Source of the DNA: CAZBPZ01 sp964493955
GTDB taxonomy: Bacteria; Chloroflexota; Dehalococcoidia; Dehalococcoidales; Fen-1064
NCBI GenBank assembly: GCA_964493955.1
Contig: CAZBPZ010000003.1
Location: 1-44,315, forward strand
DNA length: 44,315 nucleotides
Direction: 5' to 3'
The position numbers were made by a program, and so were the translations under genes. This document shows, piece after piece, positions 24,603-32,441 of this stretch; position 1 is the first letter of the stretch; every line of letters starts with the position of its first letter. The notes beneath the pieces are model-generated. The model was not told the DNA's origin and made no database searches. It saw only the letters and a list, made by a program, of their open reading frames with translations.

Positions 24603-27050
24603 ATGCCGGCCGATACTGCTTCGCTCCGCAAGATACTGGGGCTTGAAAGCCGTCATGGTTTTACCGACCAGGCTGTCATCGGCGGCCTGGACCGTTTCCT
24701 GCGTAACTGGGCGGCCAGCACGATGGCATCCCTGAGTGACCGCCGCCTGATGGCGCGCTTCCGCCGCCTCGGGCTGGAGCGGCCCGCCTACGCCGCCATG
24801 ACACCCGAAGAGCGCCGCCGCTGGGTCAAGTCACTCCTCGGTCTCCTGGACGCCCTCGAGGCCCCGCCTGCCTCGCGGCCCACCCCGGCGCGCCCCCGGG
24901 CCCGGGCCAAGCCCGCCGTTCCGCCCCCGCCGGTCACACCCCCCGGCGGACTGGACGCCCCCATCACCACGCTGCGCGGTGTCAGCACCACCGTGGCCTC
25001 GCGGTTCGCCCGGCTCGGGGTGCACACCCTGCGTGACCTCCTCTACTTCTTCCCCAACCGCCACCTTGACTACAGCCGGCGCAAGACCATCTCCGAGCTC
25101 CAGGAGGGCCCTGAGGAGACAATCGTCGCCAACATCTGGCAGGTCACCGAAGTCCGGCCCGGCGGTCGCCCCGGTACCGAGGCCATCCTCGGCGACGAGA
25201 CAGGAAACGTCCGCGCCGTCTGGTTCAACAACCCCTACCTTGTCCGGCAGCTCTCACGGCACTCGCGGATTATCCTCAGCGGACGCGTGCGCATCTTCAA
25301 CGGGCGGCCGGTGTTCGAATCACCGGAATGGGAGCCGCTCACGGACGACCTGGTGCACACCGGGCGGCTGGTGCCACTCTACCCCCTCACGCAGGGACTG
25401 CGCGCCCGCCAGGTGAGGGCACTTGTCAAGACGGTGGTCGACCACTGGGCCAGCCTCGTCCCCGAGTTCCTGCCGGACAACCTGCGGGAGCGCTGCCGGC
25501 TGCTACCCCTCCCCAGCGCCCTGCAGCAGGCCCATTACCCGGACAGCTACGAGCTCAAAGACCGGGCCCGGGTACGCCTGGCCTTCGATGAGCTGTTCCT
25601 GCTCCAGCTCGGCGTACTCAGCCGCAAGCGGGAGTGGCAGCAAGGCCAGATGGCCACCCCTCTCCCCACCCCCCACTCCGTCCTCGATACCTTCGTCGCC
25701 GCCCTGCCCTTCAGCCTGACCGGTGCCCAGCAGCGCGTCCTGGCCGAGGTGCTGGCCGACCTGACGAAGCCACAGGCAATGTCACGCCTCCTGCAGGGTG
25801 AAGTGGGCAGCGGCAAGACGGTAATAGCCACCGCCGCCCTGCTCACCGCCGCCGCCAGCGGCTACCAGGCCGCCATGATGGCCCCTACCGAAATCCTGGC
25901 CGAGCAGCACTTTACCACCATCAACCGGCTGCTGGCGGCCGCCGCCAGGGAAGAGAAGAAAGAGCCGTACCTTACCACCTACTCCGGCCTGCTCGAGCGG
26001 CCGCTATCGGTGGCACTGCTCATCGGGGCCGTGCCCGCCGCCCGCAAGCGCCAGCTCCACCGCCTCATCAGCCGGGGGCAGGTGGACATCGTGGTCGGCA
26101 CCCACGCCATCATCCAGCAGCAGGTGGAGTTCCGGCACCTGGCCCTGGCCGTGGTGGACGAGCAGCACCGCTTCGGCGTCGAGCAGCGCTCTTCGCTGCG
26201 CCAGAAGGGCCTCAACCCCCATGTGCTGGCAATGACCGCCACCCCCATCCCCCGCACCCTCGCCCTGACCCTCTACGGCGACCTTGACCTCTCGGTAATC
26301 GACGAGCTACCCCCGGGGCGTCAGGAAATAAAGACGAAGTGGCTGCGGCCCGAGCAGCGCCCCAGCGCCTACAACTTCATCCGCCGCCAGGTAGCCGCCG
26401 GCCGCCAGGCCTTCATCATCTGCCCCCTCATCGAAGAGTCCGAGGCAGTGCAGGCCCGCGCCGCCATGGCCGAGTACGAACGCCTCTCCCGCGAGGTCTT
26501 CCCCGAGCTGCGTCTCGGCCTCCTCCACGGCCGCATGTCGGCCGCTGCCAAGGAAGACGTGATGCGACGCTTCTACCAGCACGAGCTGGACATCCTGGTA
26601 TCAACCGCCGTGGTGGAGGTGGGCATTGACGTGCCCAACGCCACCGTCATGATGGTGGAAAGCGCCGACCGTTTCGGTCTCTCGCAGCTCCACCAGTTCC
26701 GGGGCCGGGTGGGGCGTGGCCCCGAGCCGAGCTACTGTATGCTGATGGCCCGGGAACCCTCCGAGGTGGCGCGGCAGCGGCTGGACATCATAGAAAACGT
26801 GCAGGACGGCTTCCGGCTGGCCGAGGAGGACCTCAGGCTGCGTGGCCCCGGCGAGTTCTTCGGCACCCGCCAGAGCGGCCTGCCCGACCTGCGCATGGCC
26901 CGCCTCAGCGATGTGCCCCTGCTTGAGATGGCCCGCGCCGAGGCGGTAAGATTGTTCAACGAAGACCCCGGCCTTGACCGGCCGGAGCACCGGCCCCTCG
27001 TCCTGGAGATGCAGCGAGTCTGGGCGGGTAAGGTGGGTGAAAGGAGCTAG
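24603..27050 (+). CDS. recG: ATP-dependent DNA helicase RecG
   Basis: RecG remodels stalled forks and branched DNA. The 815-residue protein has a long N-terminal region with a Pro/Ala-rich linker (about 85-120), then the wedge/OB domain starting near LRGVSTTVASRFARLGV. Helicase motifs follow: GEVGSGKTVIATAAL (Walker A), MAPTEILAEQH, VVDEQHRFGVEQR (DExH-box), TATPIPRTLALTLYGD, QAFIICPLIEESE, and the C-terminal QLHQFRGRVGRG. Its length is at the upper end of the family. The ribosome site at ATG 24603 is weak. The rpmB-fakA-recG neighbourhood resembles that of Firmicutes. Confidence 0.97.
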   Translation: MPADTASLRKILGLESRHGFTDQAVIGGLDRFLRNWAASTMASLSDRRLMARFRRLGLERPAYAAMTPEERRRWVKSLLGLLDALEAPPASRPTPARPRARAKPAVPPPPVTPPGGLDAPITTLRGVSTTVASRFARLGVHTLRDLLYFFPNRHLDYSRRKTISELQEGPEETIVANIWQVTEVRPGGRPGTEAILGDETGNVRAVWFNNPYLVRQLSRHSRIILSGRVRIFNGRPVFESPEWEPLTDDLVHTGRLVPLYPLTQGLRARQVRALVKTVVDHWASLVPEFLPDNLRERCRLLPLPSALQQAHYPDSYELKDRARVRLAFDELFLLQLGVLSRKREWQQGQMATPLPTPHSVLDTFVAALPFSLTGAQQRVLAEVLADLTKPQAMSRLLQGEVGSGKTVIATAALLTAAASGYQAAMMAPTEILAEQHFTTINRLLAAAAREEKKEPYLTTYSGLLERPLSVALLIGAVPAARKRQLHRLISRGQVDIVVGTHAIIQQQVEFRHLALAVVDEQHRFGVEQRSSLRQKGLNPHVLAMTATPIPRTLALTLYGDLDLSVIDELPPGRQEIKTKWLRPEQRPSAYNFIRRQVAAGRQAFIICPLIEESEAVQARAAMAEYERLSREVFPELRLGLLHGRMSAAAKEDVMRRFYQHELDILVSTAVVEVGIDVPNATVMMVESADRFGLSQLHQFRGRVGRGPEPSYCMLMAREPSEVARQRLDIIENVQDGFRLAEEDLRLRGPGEFFGTRQSGLPDLRMARLSDVPLLEMARAEAVRLFNEDPGLDRPEHRPLVLEMQRVWAGKVGERS

Positions 27051-27054
27051 CGCG

Positions 27055-27780
27055 ATGAAAGTCCTCGCCATCAACTCAAGCCCCAACATGGAGAAGGGGA
27101 ACACCGCCGCCATCCTGGGCCCGTTCCTGGAAGGCATGAAAGAGGCCGGCGCCGAGGTTGAGCTACTCTACACCAAGAAGCTCAACATCAAGCCCTGCCA
27201 GGGCGAGTTTCACTGCTGGCAGAAGGAGCCGGGTGTCTGCTTCCAGAAGGACGACATGCAGAAGGTCCTGCCACTGCTACGGGAAGCCGATGTATTCGTG
27301 CTGGCCACCCCGCTCTACGTGGACGGCATGACCGGCCCCATGAAAAACCTGCTGGACCGTATCATCCCGCTGGCGGAGCCATTCTTCGAGCTGCGCGATG
27401 GCCACAACCGCCACCCCGGCCGCTACCACCGCGGCTACCGGCAGAAAGTGGTGCTCGTTTCCAACTGCGGCTTCTGGGAAAAGGACAACTTCGACGCCCT
27501 GGTCCACCATGTTGAAGCCTACTGCCGCAATGCCAACGCCGAGTTTGCCGGGGCGCTGCTGCGGCCCCACGGCCCCGCCCTCAAGCCCATGCTCAAAATC
27601 GGTGGCCTGGTGGAAGATGTTATCGAGGCCGCCCGCGAGGCCGGACGCCAGCTCGTACGCCACGGCTCCATCTCAAGGGAAACGCTCGATACCGTCAGCC
27701 GGGACCTCATGCCCAGGCAGGACTACATGAATATCATCAACCAGAACTTCCGCCAGGCACTAAAGTCAGCCACCGGGTAG
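27055..27780 (+). CDS. NADPH-dependent FMN reductase / iron-sulfur flavoprotein-like protein
   Basis: This 241-residue flavodoxin-fold oxidoreductase starts MKVLAINSSPNMEKGNTAAI, in which the SSPN...GNT loop should bind the FMN phosphate. It continues with ADVFVLATPLYVDGMTGPMK, typical of WrbA-like reductases. The segment KPCQGEFHCWQKEPGVC keeps three cysteines of the CxGCxxCW...C pattern found in many relatives, but the second has become Glu, so any Fe-S cluster is doubtful. ATG 27055 is chosen over the longer frame because AAGGAG lies 8 nt upstream and homology starts there. It follows recG by 4 bp. Confidence 0.88.
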   Translation: MKVLAINSSPNMEKGNTAAILGPFLEGMKEAGAEVELLYTKKLNIKPCQGEFHCWQKEPGVCFQKDDMQKVLPLLREADVFVLATPLYVDGMTGPMKNLLDRIIPLAEPFFELRDGHNRHPGRYHRGYRQKVVLVSNCGFWEKDNFDALVHHVEAYCRNANAEFAGALLRPHGPALKPMLKIGGLVEDVIEAAREAGRQLVRHGSISRETLDTVSRDLMPRQDYMNIINQNFRQALKSATG

Positions 27781-27808
27781 CCACGGCGCAGCATCCCGCA
27801 GACGGTTA

Positions 27809-27817
27809 TGGTATAAT
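27809..27817 (+). promoter_or_regulatory. Extended -10 promoter of argS
   Basis: TGGTATAAT (27809-27817) is a perfect -10 hexamer with a TGn extension; I see no good -35. Transcription should begin near 27824, giving a leader of about 53 nt before ATG 27877. Confidence 0.5.
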
Positions 27818-27876
27818 CAGTCCGTGCCGTTAGCCTGACCGTGTCACCTGACGGGACATCCGGCCGGGAGAAACCA

Positions 27877-29535
27877 ATGCTGAAACACAGGCTCGCCGAG
27901 CTGGTGGCCACGGCGGCCACCAGGGCCCAGCAGGCAGGCAAGCTACCCGCCATAACCCTGCCTCCGGTAACAATTGAGCGGCCCCAGAACCCGGAGCACG
28001 GGGACTACGCCTCCAGCTTCCCCCTGAAGATGGCCCGCTCGGCCGCCACCAGCCCGCTCAACATCGCCCGGGAGATTGTCCCCCTTATCCCGCCAACCGA
28101 GGAGGTGGCCAGTGTCACCGCTGACCCTCCCGGCTTCATCAATTTTACCCTCAAGCCCGGCTGGCTGGCGCAGCAGGTGGCCGCCATACTGGAGGCAGGC
28201 GAACACTTCGGCAACCTTGACATCGGCCAGGGCACCCGCGTCCAGGTGGAGTTTGTCAGCATCAACCCCACCGGCCCGCTGCACGTTGGCCACGGCCGCG
28301 GTGCCATCCTCGGCAGCACCCTCTCCAACGTGCTGGCCGCCGCCGGCTACAACGTCCACAAGGAGTACTACTTCAACGATGCCGGCAGCCAGATGGAGGC
28401 CTTTCGCCGCTCCCTCTACGTCCGTTACCTCCAGGCCCTCGGCCAGGACGCTGAAATGCCGGCCGATGGTTACTTCGGCAACTACATGGTGGACCTCGCC
28501 CGGGAGATTGCGGACGAGCATGGTGACCGGTTCCTCCGCCTGCCGGAGCCACGGGCCATCGACGAGCTCGGCGGGCTAGGGCTGGAGCGCATTCTGAAGC
28601 AGACCCGCGAGGACCTGGCGAGGCTGCGGGTCAGCTACGACGAGTGGTTCAGCGAGCAGAGCCTGTACCGCAACGGACAGTTTGACAGGGTAATGGAGAT
28701 ACTGCGCCAGGGCGGCTACCTGGTGGAGAAAGAAGGCGCCACCTGGTTCGTCTCCACCGCCCTGGGAGAGGACAAGGATAACGTTGTCATCCGGGGCAAC
28801 GGCTCACCCACCTACTTCGCCGCCGATATCGCCTACCACTACAACAAGTTTGTCGAGCGCGGCTTTGACCGCGTTATCGACATCTGGGGGGCCGACCACC
28901 AGGGCCACGTCTCTCGCCTCAAGGCGGTGGTCAGCGCCCTGGGAATTGACCCGGACCGCCTCGAGATAATCATCCACCAGATGGTCACCCTGCGGCGCGG
29001 CGGCGAGCTGGTACGCGTCTCCAAGCGCAGCGGCGACCTCATTACCCTGCGCGAGGTCATGGACGAGGTGGGGGTGGATGCCTGTCGCTACTTCTTCCTC
29101 AGCCGTGCCGCCAGCAGCCAGATGGACTTCGACCTGGAGCTGGCCAAGAAGGAATCACAGGACAACCCCGTATATTATGTCCAGTACGCTCATGCCCGCA
29201 TCGCCAGCATCCTGCGCGTGGCGGCCGAGCGGGGCATCACCCACGCCGCTGGCGATGTCTCGCTGCTTACCAGCGAGCCTGAACTGGCGCTGATACGCCG
29301 GCTGCTGCTCCTGCCGGAAATCGTGGAGGTTGTTGCCCAGACCCTGGAACCCCACCACCTTACCTACTACTCCCAGGACCTGGCCACCACCTTCCACAGC
29401 TTCTACAAGCTCTGCCGTGTTATCTCGGACGACCGGAAGCTGACGAAGGCCCGGCTCAAGCTGGTGGAGGCCACCAAGATTGTCCTGGCCCGCACCCTCG
29501 GCCTGATGGGCATGACGGCCCCGGAACGCATGTAG
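27877..29535 (+). CDS. argS: Arginyl-tRNA synthetase
   Basis: ArgRS charges tRNA-Arg. The 552-residue class I enzyme starts with the Add1 domain (MLKHRLAELVATAAT; RPQNPEHGDYASSFPLKMAR). The HIGH signature appears as GPLHVGHGRGAILG, followed by YFNDAGSQMEAFRRSLYVRY. The KMSKS-region reads RVSKRSGDLITLRE, and DACRYFFLSRAASSQMDFDL precedes the anticodon-binding helical domain. An in-frame GTG at 27841 would add 12 residues, but GGGAGA before ATG 27877 and family alignment favour ATG. It sits apart from the arginine operon, 96 bp after the flavin reductase, with its own promoter. Confidence 0.97.
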   Translation: MLKHRLAELVATAATRAQQAGKLPAITLPPVTIERPQNPEHGDYASSFPLKMARSAATSPLNIAREIVPLIPPTEEVASVTADPPGFINFTLKPGWLAQQVAAILEAGEHFGNLDIGQGTRVQVEFVSINPTGPLHVGHGRGAILGSTLSNVLAAAGYNVHKEYYFNDAGSQMEAFRRSLYVRYLQALGQDAEMPADGYFGNYMVDLAREIADEHGDRFLRLPEPRAIDELGGLGLERILKQTREDLARLRVSYDEWFSEQSLYRNGQFDRVMEILRQGGYLVEKEGATWFVSTALGEDKDNVVIRGNGSPTYFAADIAYHYNKFVERGFDRVIDIWGADHQGHVSRLKAVVSALGIDPDRLEIIIHQMVTLRRGGELVRVSKRSGDLITLREVMDEVGVDACRYFFLSRAASSQMDFDLELAKKESQDNPVYYVQYAHARIASILRVAAERGITHAAGDVSLLTSEPELALIRRLLLLPEIVEVVAQTLEPHHLTYYSQDLATTFHSFYKLCRVISDDRKLTKARLKLVEATKIVLARTLGLMGMTAPERM

Positions 29536-29555
29536 CCCCTGCCCCGCTGGCCGGT

Positions 29556-30200
29556 CTAGGGCAGCCAGTGGAGCTTTTGCGGGTCCAGGTGGAAGCGGTA
29601 GTAGGTGACGCTCATACCAGGTGCGTCCCACTGTCCTCTTGGCAGCGCCGGGTCATGAAAGCGGTTGACCTCGGAGATGCCGACGTTGATGTGCCCGCCC
29701 CAGCGGCTGTTGACGTACCGCGGTCCGTTCTGGCTCGTCCGGAAGGGCCTGGCCACAAGCTCGTAGATACCCCCGATCGTCACCCGGTGCCTGGCCAGCC
29801 CCCCGCCACCGATTATCTCCTTCTCAAAGCTGATGCTCGCCCGCTTCACCGCCAGCACCTCGCCCATGACTCCCCAGCAGGTCCGGAAGATGCTCTCCAG
29901 GGCCTCCGCCTGCCGGGCGTCGGCCCGGCCGTCGATATAGAGCAGGCACTTCCACGGGTCCTCCCGGCGCTCCGGGAACGGGGCGGGTGAATTGAAGGCG
30001 TAGGCGGCCATCAGTCCGGCAAGGTCTGTGCCCTGATAGTGGCCTTCTTCAACCAGGAAGGTCCAGACCCCCTCGCACCGGCTCTCCCCCTCGTGCAACT
30101 GGGCCGGCAGCGGTGAGTTCCAGTAGGCCGGGCACACCGGCGGCGAGGTACACCCCTCAACGCAGTCACCGCTGAGCTGCCATTTAACCCGGGTCTCCAT
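29556..30200 (-). CDS. DUF1326 domain-containing protein
   Basis: This 214-residue protein has the layout of DUF1326: METRVKWQLSGDCVEGCTSPPVCPAYW at its start is the expected strand plus cysteine cluster (broken here as KWQLSGDCVEGC and SPPVCPAYW). It continues with YQGTDLAGLMAAYAFNSPAP, CLLYIDGRADARQAEALESI and a long C-terminal half. Two to three Cys near residues 13-25 may bind a metal. The molecular function of the family is unknown to me. AAAGGAGG precedes ATG 30200. It is the last gene of a three-gene minus-strand unit with a gamma-carbonic-anhydrase-like protein and a membrane protein. Confidence 0.78.
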   Translation of the reverse strand: METRVKWQLSGDCVEGCTSPPVCPAYWNSPLPAQLHEGESRCEGVWTFLVEEGHYQGTDLAGLMAAYAFNSPAPFPERREDPWKCLLYIDGRADARQAEALESIFRTCWGVMGEVLAVKRASISFEKEIIGGGGLARHRVTIGGIYELVARPFRTSQNGPRYVNSRWGGHINVGISEVNRFHDPALPRGQWDAPGMSVTYYRFHLDPQKLHWLP

Positions 30201-30243
30201 CGTACTCGCCTCCTTTGCTCCAGCCAGGGCCCCGCCGGGCCCG

Positions 30244-30747
30244 CTATAACCCCTCTTTCCTGTACCGCTTCACCAGCTCGGAGTAGGCGGACGGCCCGCT
30301 CTCCAGCCGCTGCCGCATCGCGGGGCCCACCGCCCGTATCCGGCCGGGAACACCCACCACCATCGAGTAGTCCGGCACCTTCATGCCGGTCGGCACCACG
30401 GCACCGGCAGCAACAACGCAGTGGCTGCCAATCTCAGCGTTGTCCAGCAGGGTGGCGTTGTTGCCAATGAGGCTGTTATTGCCCACCCGGGAGCAGTGCA
30501 CCACCGCGCCGTGCCCGATTGTCACGTTGTCCCCGATTTCCACCGGCGTACCGCTGTGGACAACCACGTTGTCCTCCACCATCGTGTTACGGCCTATCCG
30601 GATGCTGGTAAAGTCTGCCCTTATTACCGCCCCCGGGAACACCCCGGAGCCCTCGCCAATCTCCACGTCCCCCACCACGTAGGCCACCTCGCTGACAAAA
30701 GCGCTGGCCGCTACCCGGGGTGCCTTTCCTTCAAAGCTCCTTATCAT
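30244..30747 (-). CDS. Gamma-carbonic-anhydrase-like hexapeptide-repeat protein
   Basis: This 167-residue left-handed beta-helix protein has hexapeptide repeats from VGDVEIGEGSGVFPGAVIR to GSHCVVAAGAVV and a C-terminal helix. The three metal ligands expected for gamma-CA are visible: His in NVVVHSG, and the His pair in IGHGAVVH. The Arg and Asp of the catalytic IRGD motif are kept as IRAD. The catalytic-loop Gln before Asp (NIQD in the classic enzyme) is replaced by Glu (VEDN), so hydration activity is uncertain. Family relatives include YrdA/PaaY and Cam. GGAGGGTGG precedes ATG 30747. Confidence 0.88.
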   Translation of the reverse strand: MIRSFEGKAPRVAASAFVSEVAYVVGDVEIGEGSGVFPGAVIRADFTSIRIGRNTMVEDNVVVHSGTPVEIGDNVTIGHGAVVHCSRVGNNSLIGNNATLLDNAEIGSHCVVAAGAVVPTGMKVPDYSMVVGVPGRIRAVGPAMRQRLESGPSAYSELVKRYRKEGL

Positions 30748-30773
30748 CCACCCTCCAGGCTCTCAACGCCCTG

Positions 30774-31298
30774 CTAGAGCCAGGCAAAATCAGGTACGAG
30801 CGGCAGGTAGCAGGCAAAATGTAGCACCAGAAAGGCCACCACCAGCGCCGCTATCACCACCAGCCGCCAGCGGTCCCGCAGCAACACCGCCAGCAGTCCC
30901 ATCCCCAGCACGTAGATGACATTAAAGAACAGGTAGAGCGGCAACGTACCCGCCTCACCGTGCCGGGTAAGGTGTTTGGCATCATTCATGTACGGTATCC
31001 AGGTCATTGTTCCCAGGGCCACCAGTGCTACCACTGCCCGCAGCAGCCAGCCGTGGTGCCGGCCCTGCCCCCGGCGCCACAGTGTCACCGCCAGCCACGT
31101 TCCCAGCAGGGCGGCTGACCCGTTGGCCAAGTGCCCCCAGATGGCAAAACCGGGCGGCATCTCCGGGCCGAAGGGCTGGAAGTTGAAGCCGTAAAACACC
31201 GTCAGGAGCCGGTCCAGCACCTGGAAGGAGAAGTACATGACAAGCACCGCCAGCAGAACGCCGGCAACCCTGGACCTGGCCCTGGCAGTATCTGGCAA
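30774..31298 (-). CDS. Membrane protein of unknown function
   Basis: This 174-residue protein with about five transmembrane segments is unrecognised. Segments are visible at VAGVLLAVLVMYFSFQVL, the region GSAALLGTWLAVTLW, LLRAVVALVALGTMTW, LYLFFNVIYVLGMGLLAVLL, and the C-terminal WRLVVIAALVVAFLVLHF. Between the first two is an aromatic-rich loop with GFNFQPFGPEMPPGF. Start is TTG 31298, after GGGGGCA. It heads the operon that includes the gamma-CA-like protein and DUF1326 protein. I see no catalytic motif. Confidence 0.7.
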   Translation of the reverse strand: MPDTARARSRVAGVLLAVLVMYFSFQVLDRLLTVFYGFNFQPFGPEMPPGFAIWGHLANGSAALLGTWLAVTLWRRGQGRHHGWLLRAVVALVALGTMTWIPYMNDAKHLTRHGEAGTLPLYLFFNVIYVLGMGLLAVLLRDRWRLVVIAALVVAFLVLHFACYLPLVPDFAWL

Positions 31299-31319
31299 TC
31301 AAGTGCCCCCGTCCGGGCT

Positions 31320-31349
31320 ATGTTAGCCACCGGCACCGGCCCCCGTCAA
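31320..31349 (-). promoter_or_regulatory. Promoter of the membrane protein / gamma-CA-like / DUF1326 operon
   Basis: On the minus strand, TTGACG (31349-31344), an 18-bp spacer and TAACAT (31325-31320) form a good promoter. The predicted start lies near 31313, about 15 nt before TTG 31298. It is divergent from the trpS promoter 15 bp away. Confidence 0.6.
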
Positions 31350-31363
31350 GCAGGCCGGCCACC

Positions 31364-31393
31364 TTGAGCGCCACCTCGCCTCTGTGCTAAACT
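31364..31393 (+). promoter_or_regulatory. Promoter of trpS
   Basis: TTGAGC (31364-31369), an 18-bp spacer and TAAACT (31388-31393) with TGC directly before the -10 (extended -10). Transcription should begin near 31400, leaving a short leader with GAAAGGAAG before ATG 31418. There is no room for a T-box leader. Confidence 0.6.
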
Positions 31394-31417
31394 GCATACC
31401 TGAGAAAGGAAGCCCCC

Positions 31418-32392
31418 ATGAAGAAGCGAGTCTTCTCCGGCGCCCGCCCCACCGGGCGCCTCCATATTGGCAACTACCTGGGGGCCATCCAGAACTGGGT
31501 GGCCCTGCAGGACGAGTTCGACTGCATCTACTGCGCGGTTGACATCCACGCCCTGACCTCGCTGGGGGATACCGGTCAGCTCCAGTACTACATCCGCGAG
31601 ATGTTCCTCGACTGGCTGGCGGCCGGGCTGGACCCGGAGAAAAGCACCCTCTTCGTGCAGTCCCACGTGCCGGAGGTCACCGAGCTGCACACCCTGCTCA
31701 GCATGGTCACCCCCCTTGGCTGGCTGCTGCGGGTACCCACCTTCAAGGAGAAGGTCCGCCAGCAGCCGGAGAATGTCAACTACGGCCTGGTGGGCTACCC
31801 TGTCCTCCAGACAGCCGACATCGTCCTCTACAAGGCCGAGGTAGTGCCGGTGGGCGAGGACCAGCTCCCACACCTGGAGCTGGCCCGCGAGATTGTGCGG
31901 CGCTTCAACCTGCGCTACGGTGAGACCTTCCTCGAGCCGCAGGCCCGCCTGACACAGTTCCCGGTGGTGGTGGGGCTGGACGGGCGCGAGAAGATGGGCA
32001 AGTCGGCCGATAACACCATTGCCATCGGCGCCACGGCCGAGGAGACCCTCCAGAAGGTGATGACGGCCGTGACCGACCCCGCCCGCCGCTACCGCCACGA
32101 CCCGGGCCACCCCGAGGTCTGCAACGTCTTCAGCCTGCACCGCTACTTCACCGCCGCCGAGACCGACCGCATCGCCGAAGACTGCCGCACCGCCCGCATC
32201 GGCTGCGTGGACTGCAAGAGACTCCTGGCCGAGGGCATCAACACCGCCCTGGCACCCCTGCGCCAGCGCCGCGCCGAGCTGGGCCGGCAGCCGGAATACC
32301 TCAAGAAGGTCATGGCCCGGGGGGCCGAGAAAGCCCGCCAGATGGCCCGCCCCACCCTCCATCAGGCCAAGGCTAACATGGGCCTCCTCTAG
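31418..32392 (+). CDS. trpS: Tryptophanyl-tRNA synthetase
   Basis: TrpRS charges tRNA-Trp. The 324-residue class Ic enzyme has FSGARPTGRLHIGNYLGAI (HIGH motif) at the start, YCAVDIHALTS, YPVLQTADIVLYKAEVVPVG, and KMGKSADN as the KMSKS motif near residues 193-200. The C-terminal helical region contains IGCVDCKRLLAEGIN and a tail LHQAKANMGLL. Length is normal. GAAAGGAAG precedes ATG 31418. The gene is followed by a carboxyltransferase, with a small inverted repeat between. Confidence 0.97.
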   Translation: MKKRVFSGARPTGRLHIGNYLGAIQNWVALQDEFDCIYCAVDIHALTSLGDTGQLQYYIREMFLDWLAAGLDPEKSTLFVQSHVPEVTELHTLLSMVTPLGWLLRVPTFKEKVRQQPENVNYGLVGYPVLQTADIVLYKAEVVPVGEDQLPHLELAREIVRRFNLRYGETFLEPQARLTQFPVVVGLDGREKMGKSADNTIAIGATAEETLQKVMTAVTDPARRYRHDPGHPEVCNVFSLHRYFTAAETDRIAEDCRTARIGCVDCKRLLAEGINTALAPLRQRRAELGRQPEYLKKVMARGAEKARQMARPTLHQAKANMGLL

Positions 32393-32404
32393 GTTAGCGT
32401 ATCA

Positions 32405-32425
32405 AACCCGGCCTCTTACCGGGTT
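32405..32425 (+). other. Small inverted repeat between trpS and the carboxyltransferase
   Basis: AACCCGG (32405-32411) and CCGGGTT (32419-32425) form a perfect 7-bp stem with a 7-nt loop, starting 12 nt after the trpS stop. No T-run follows, so it is at best a weak or factor-dependent terminator or an mRNA-stability hairpin. Confidence 0.35.
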
Positions 32426-32441
32426 AGGGAAGGCAACAACA

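Noticed and set aside
31394..31417. T-box or attenuator before trpS
   Set aside because: The predicted leader is under 20 nt, too short for either.
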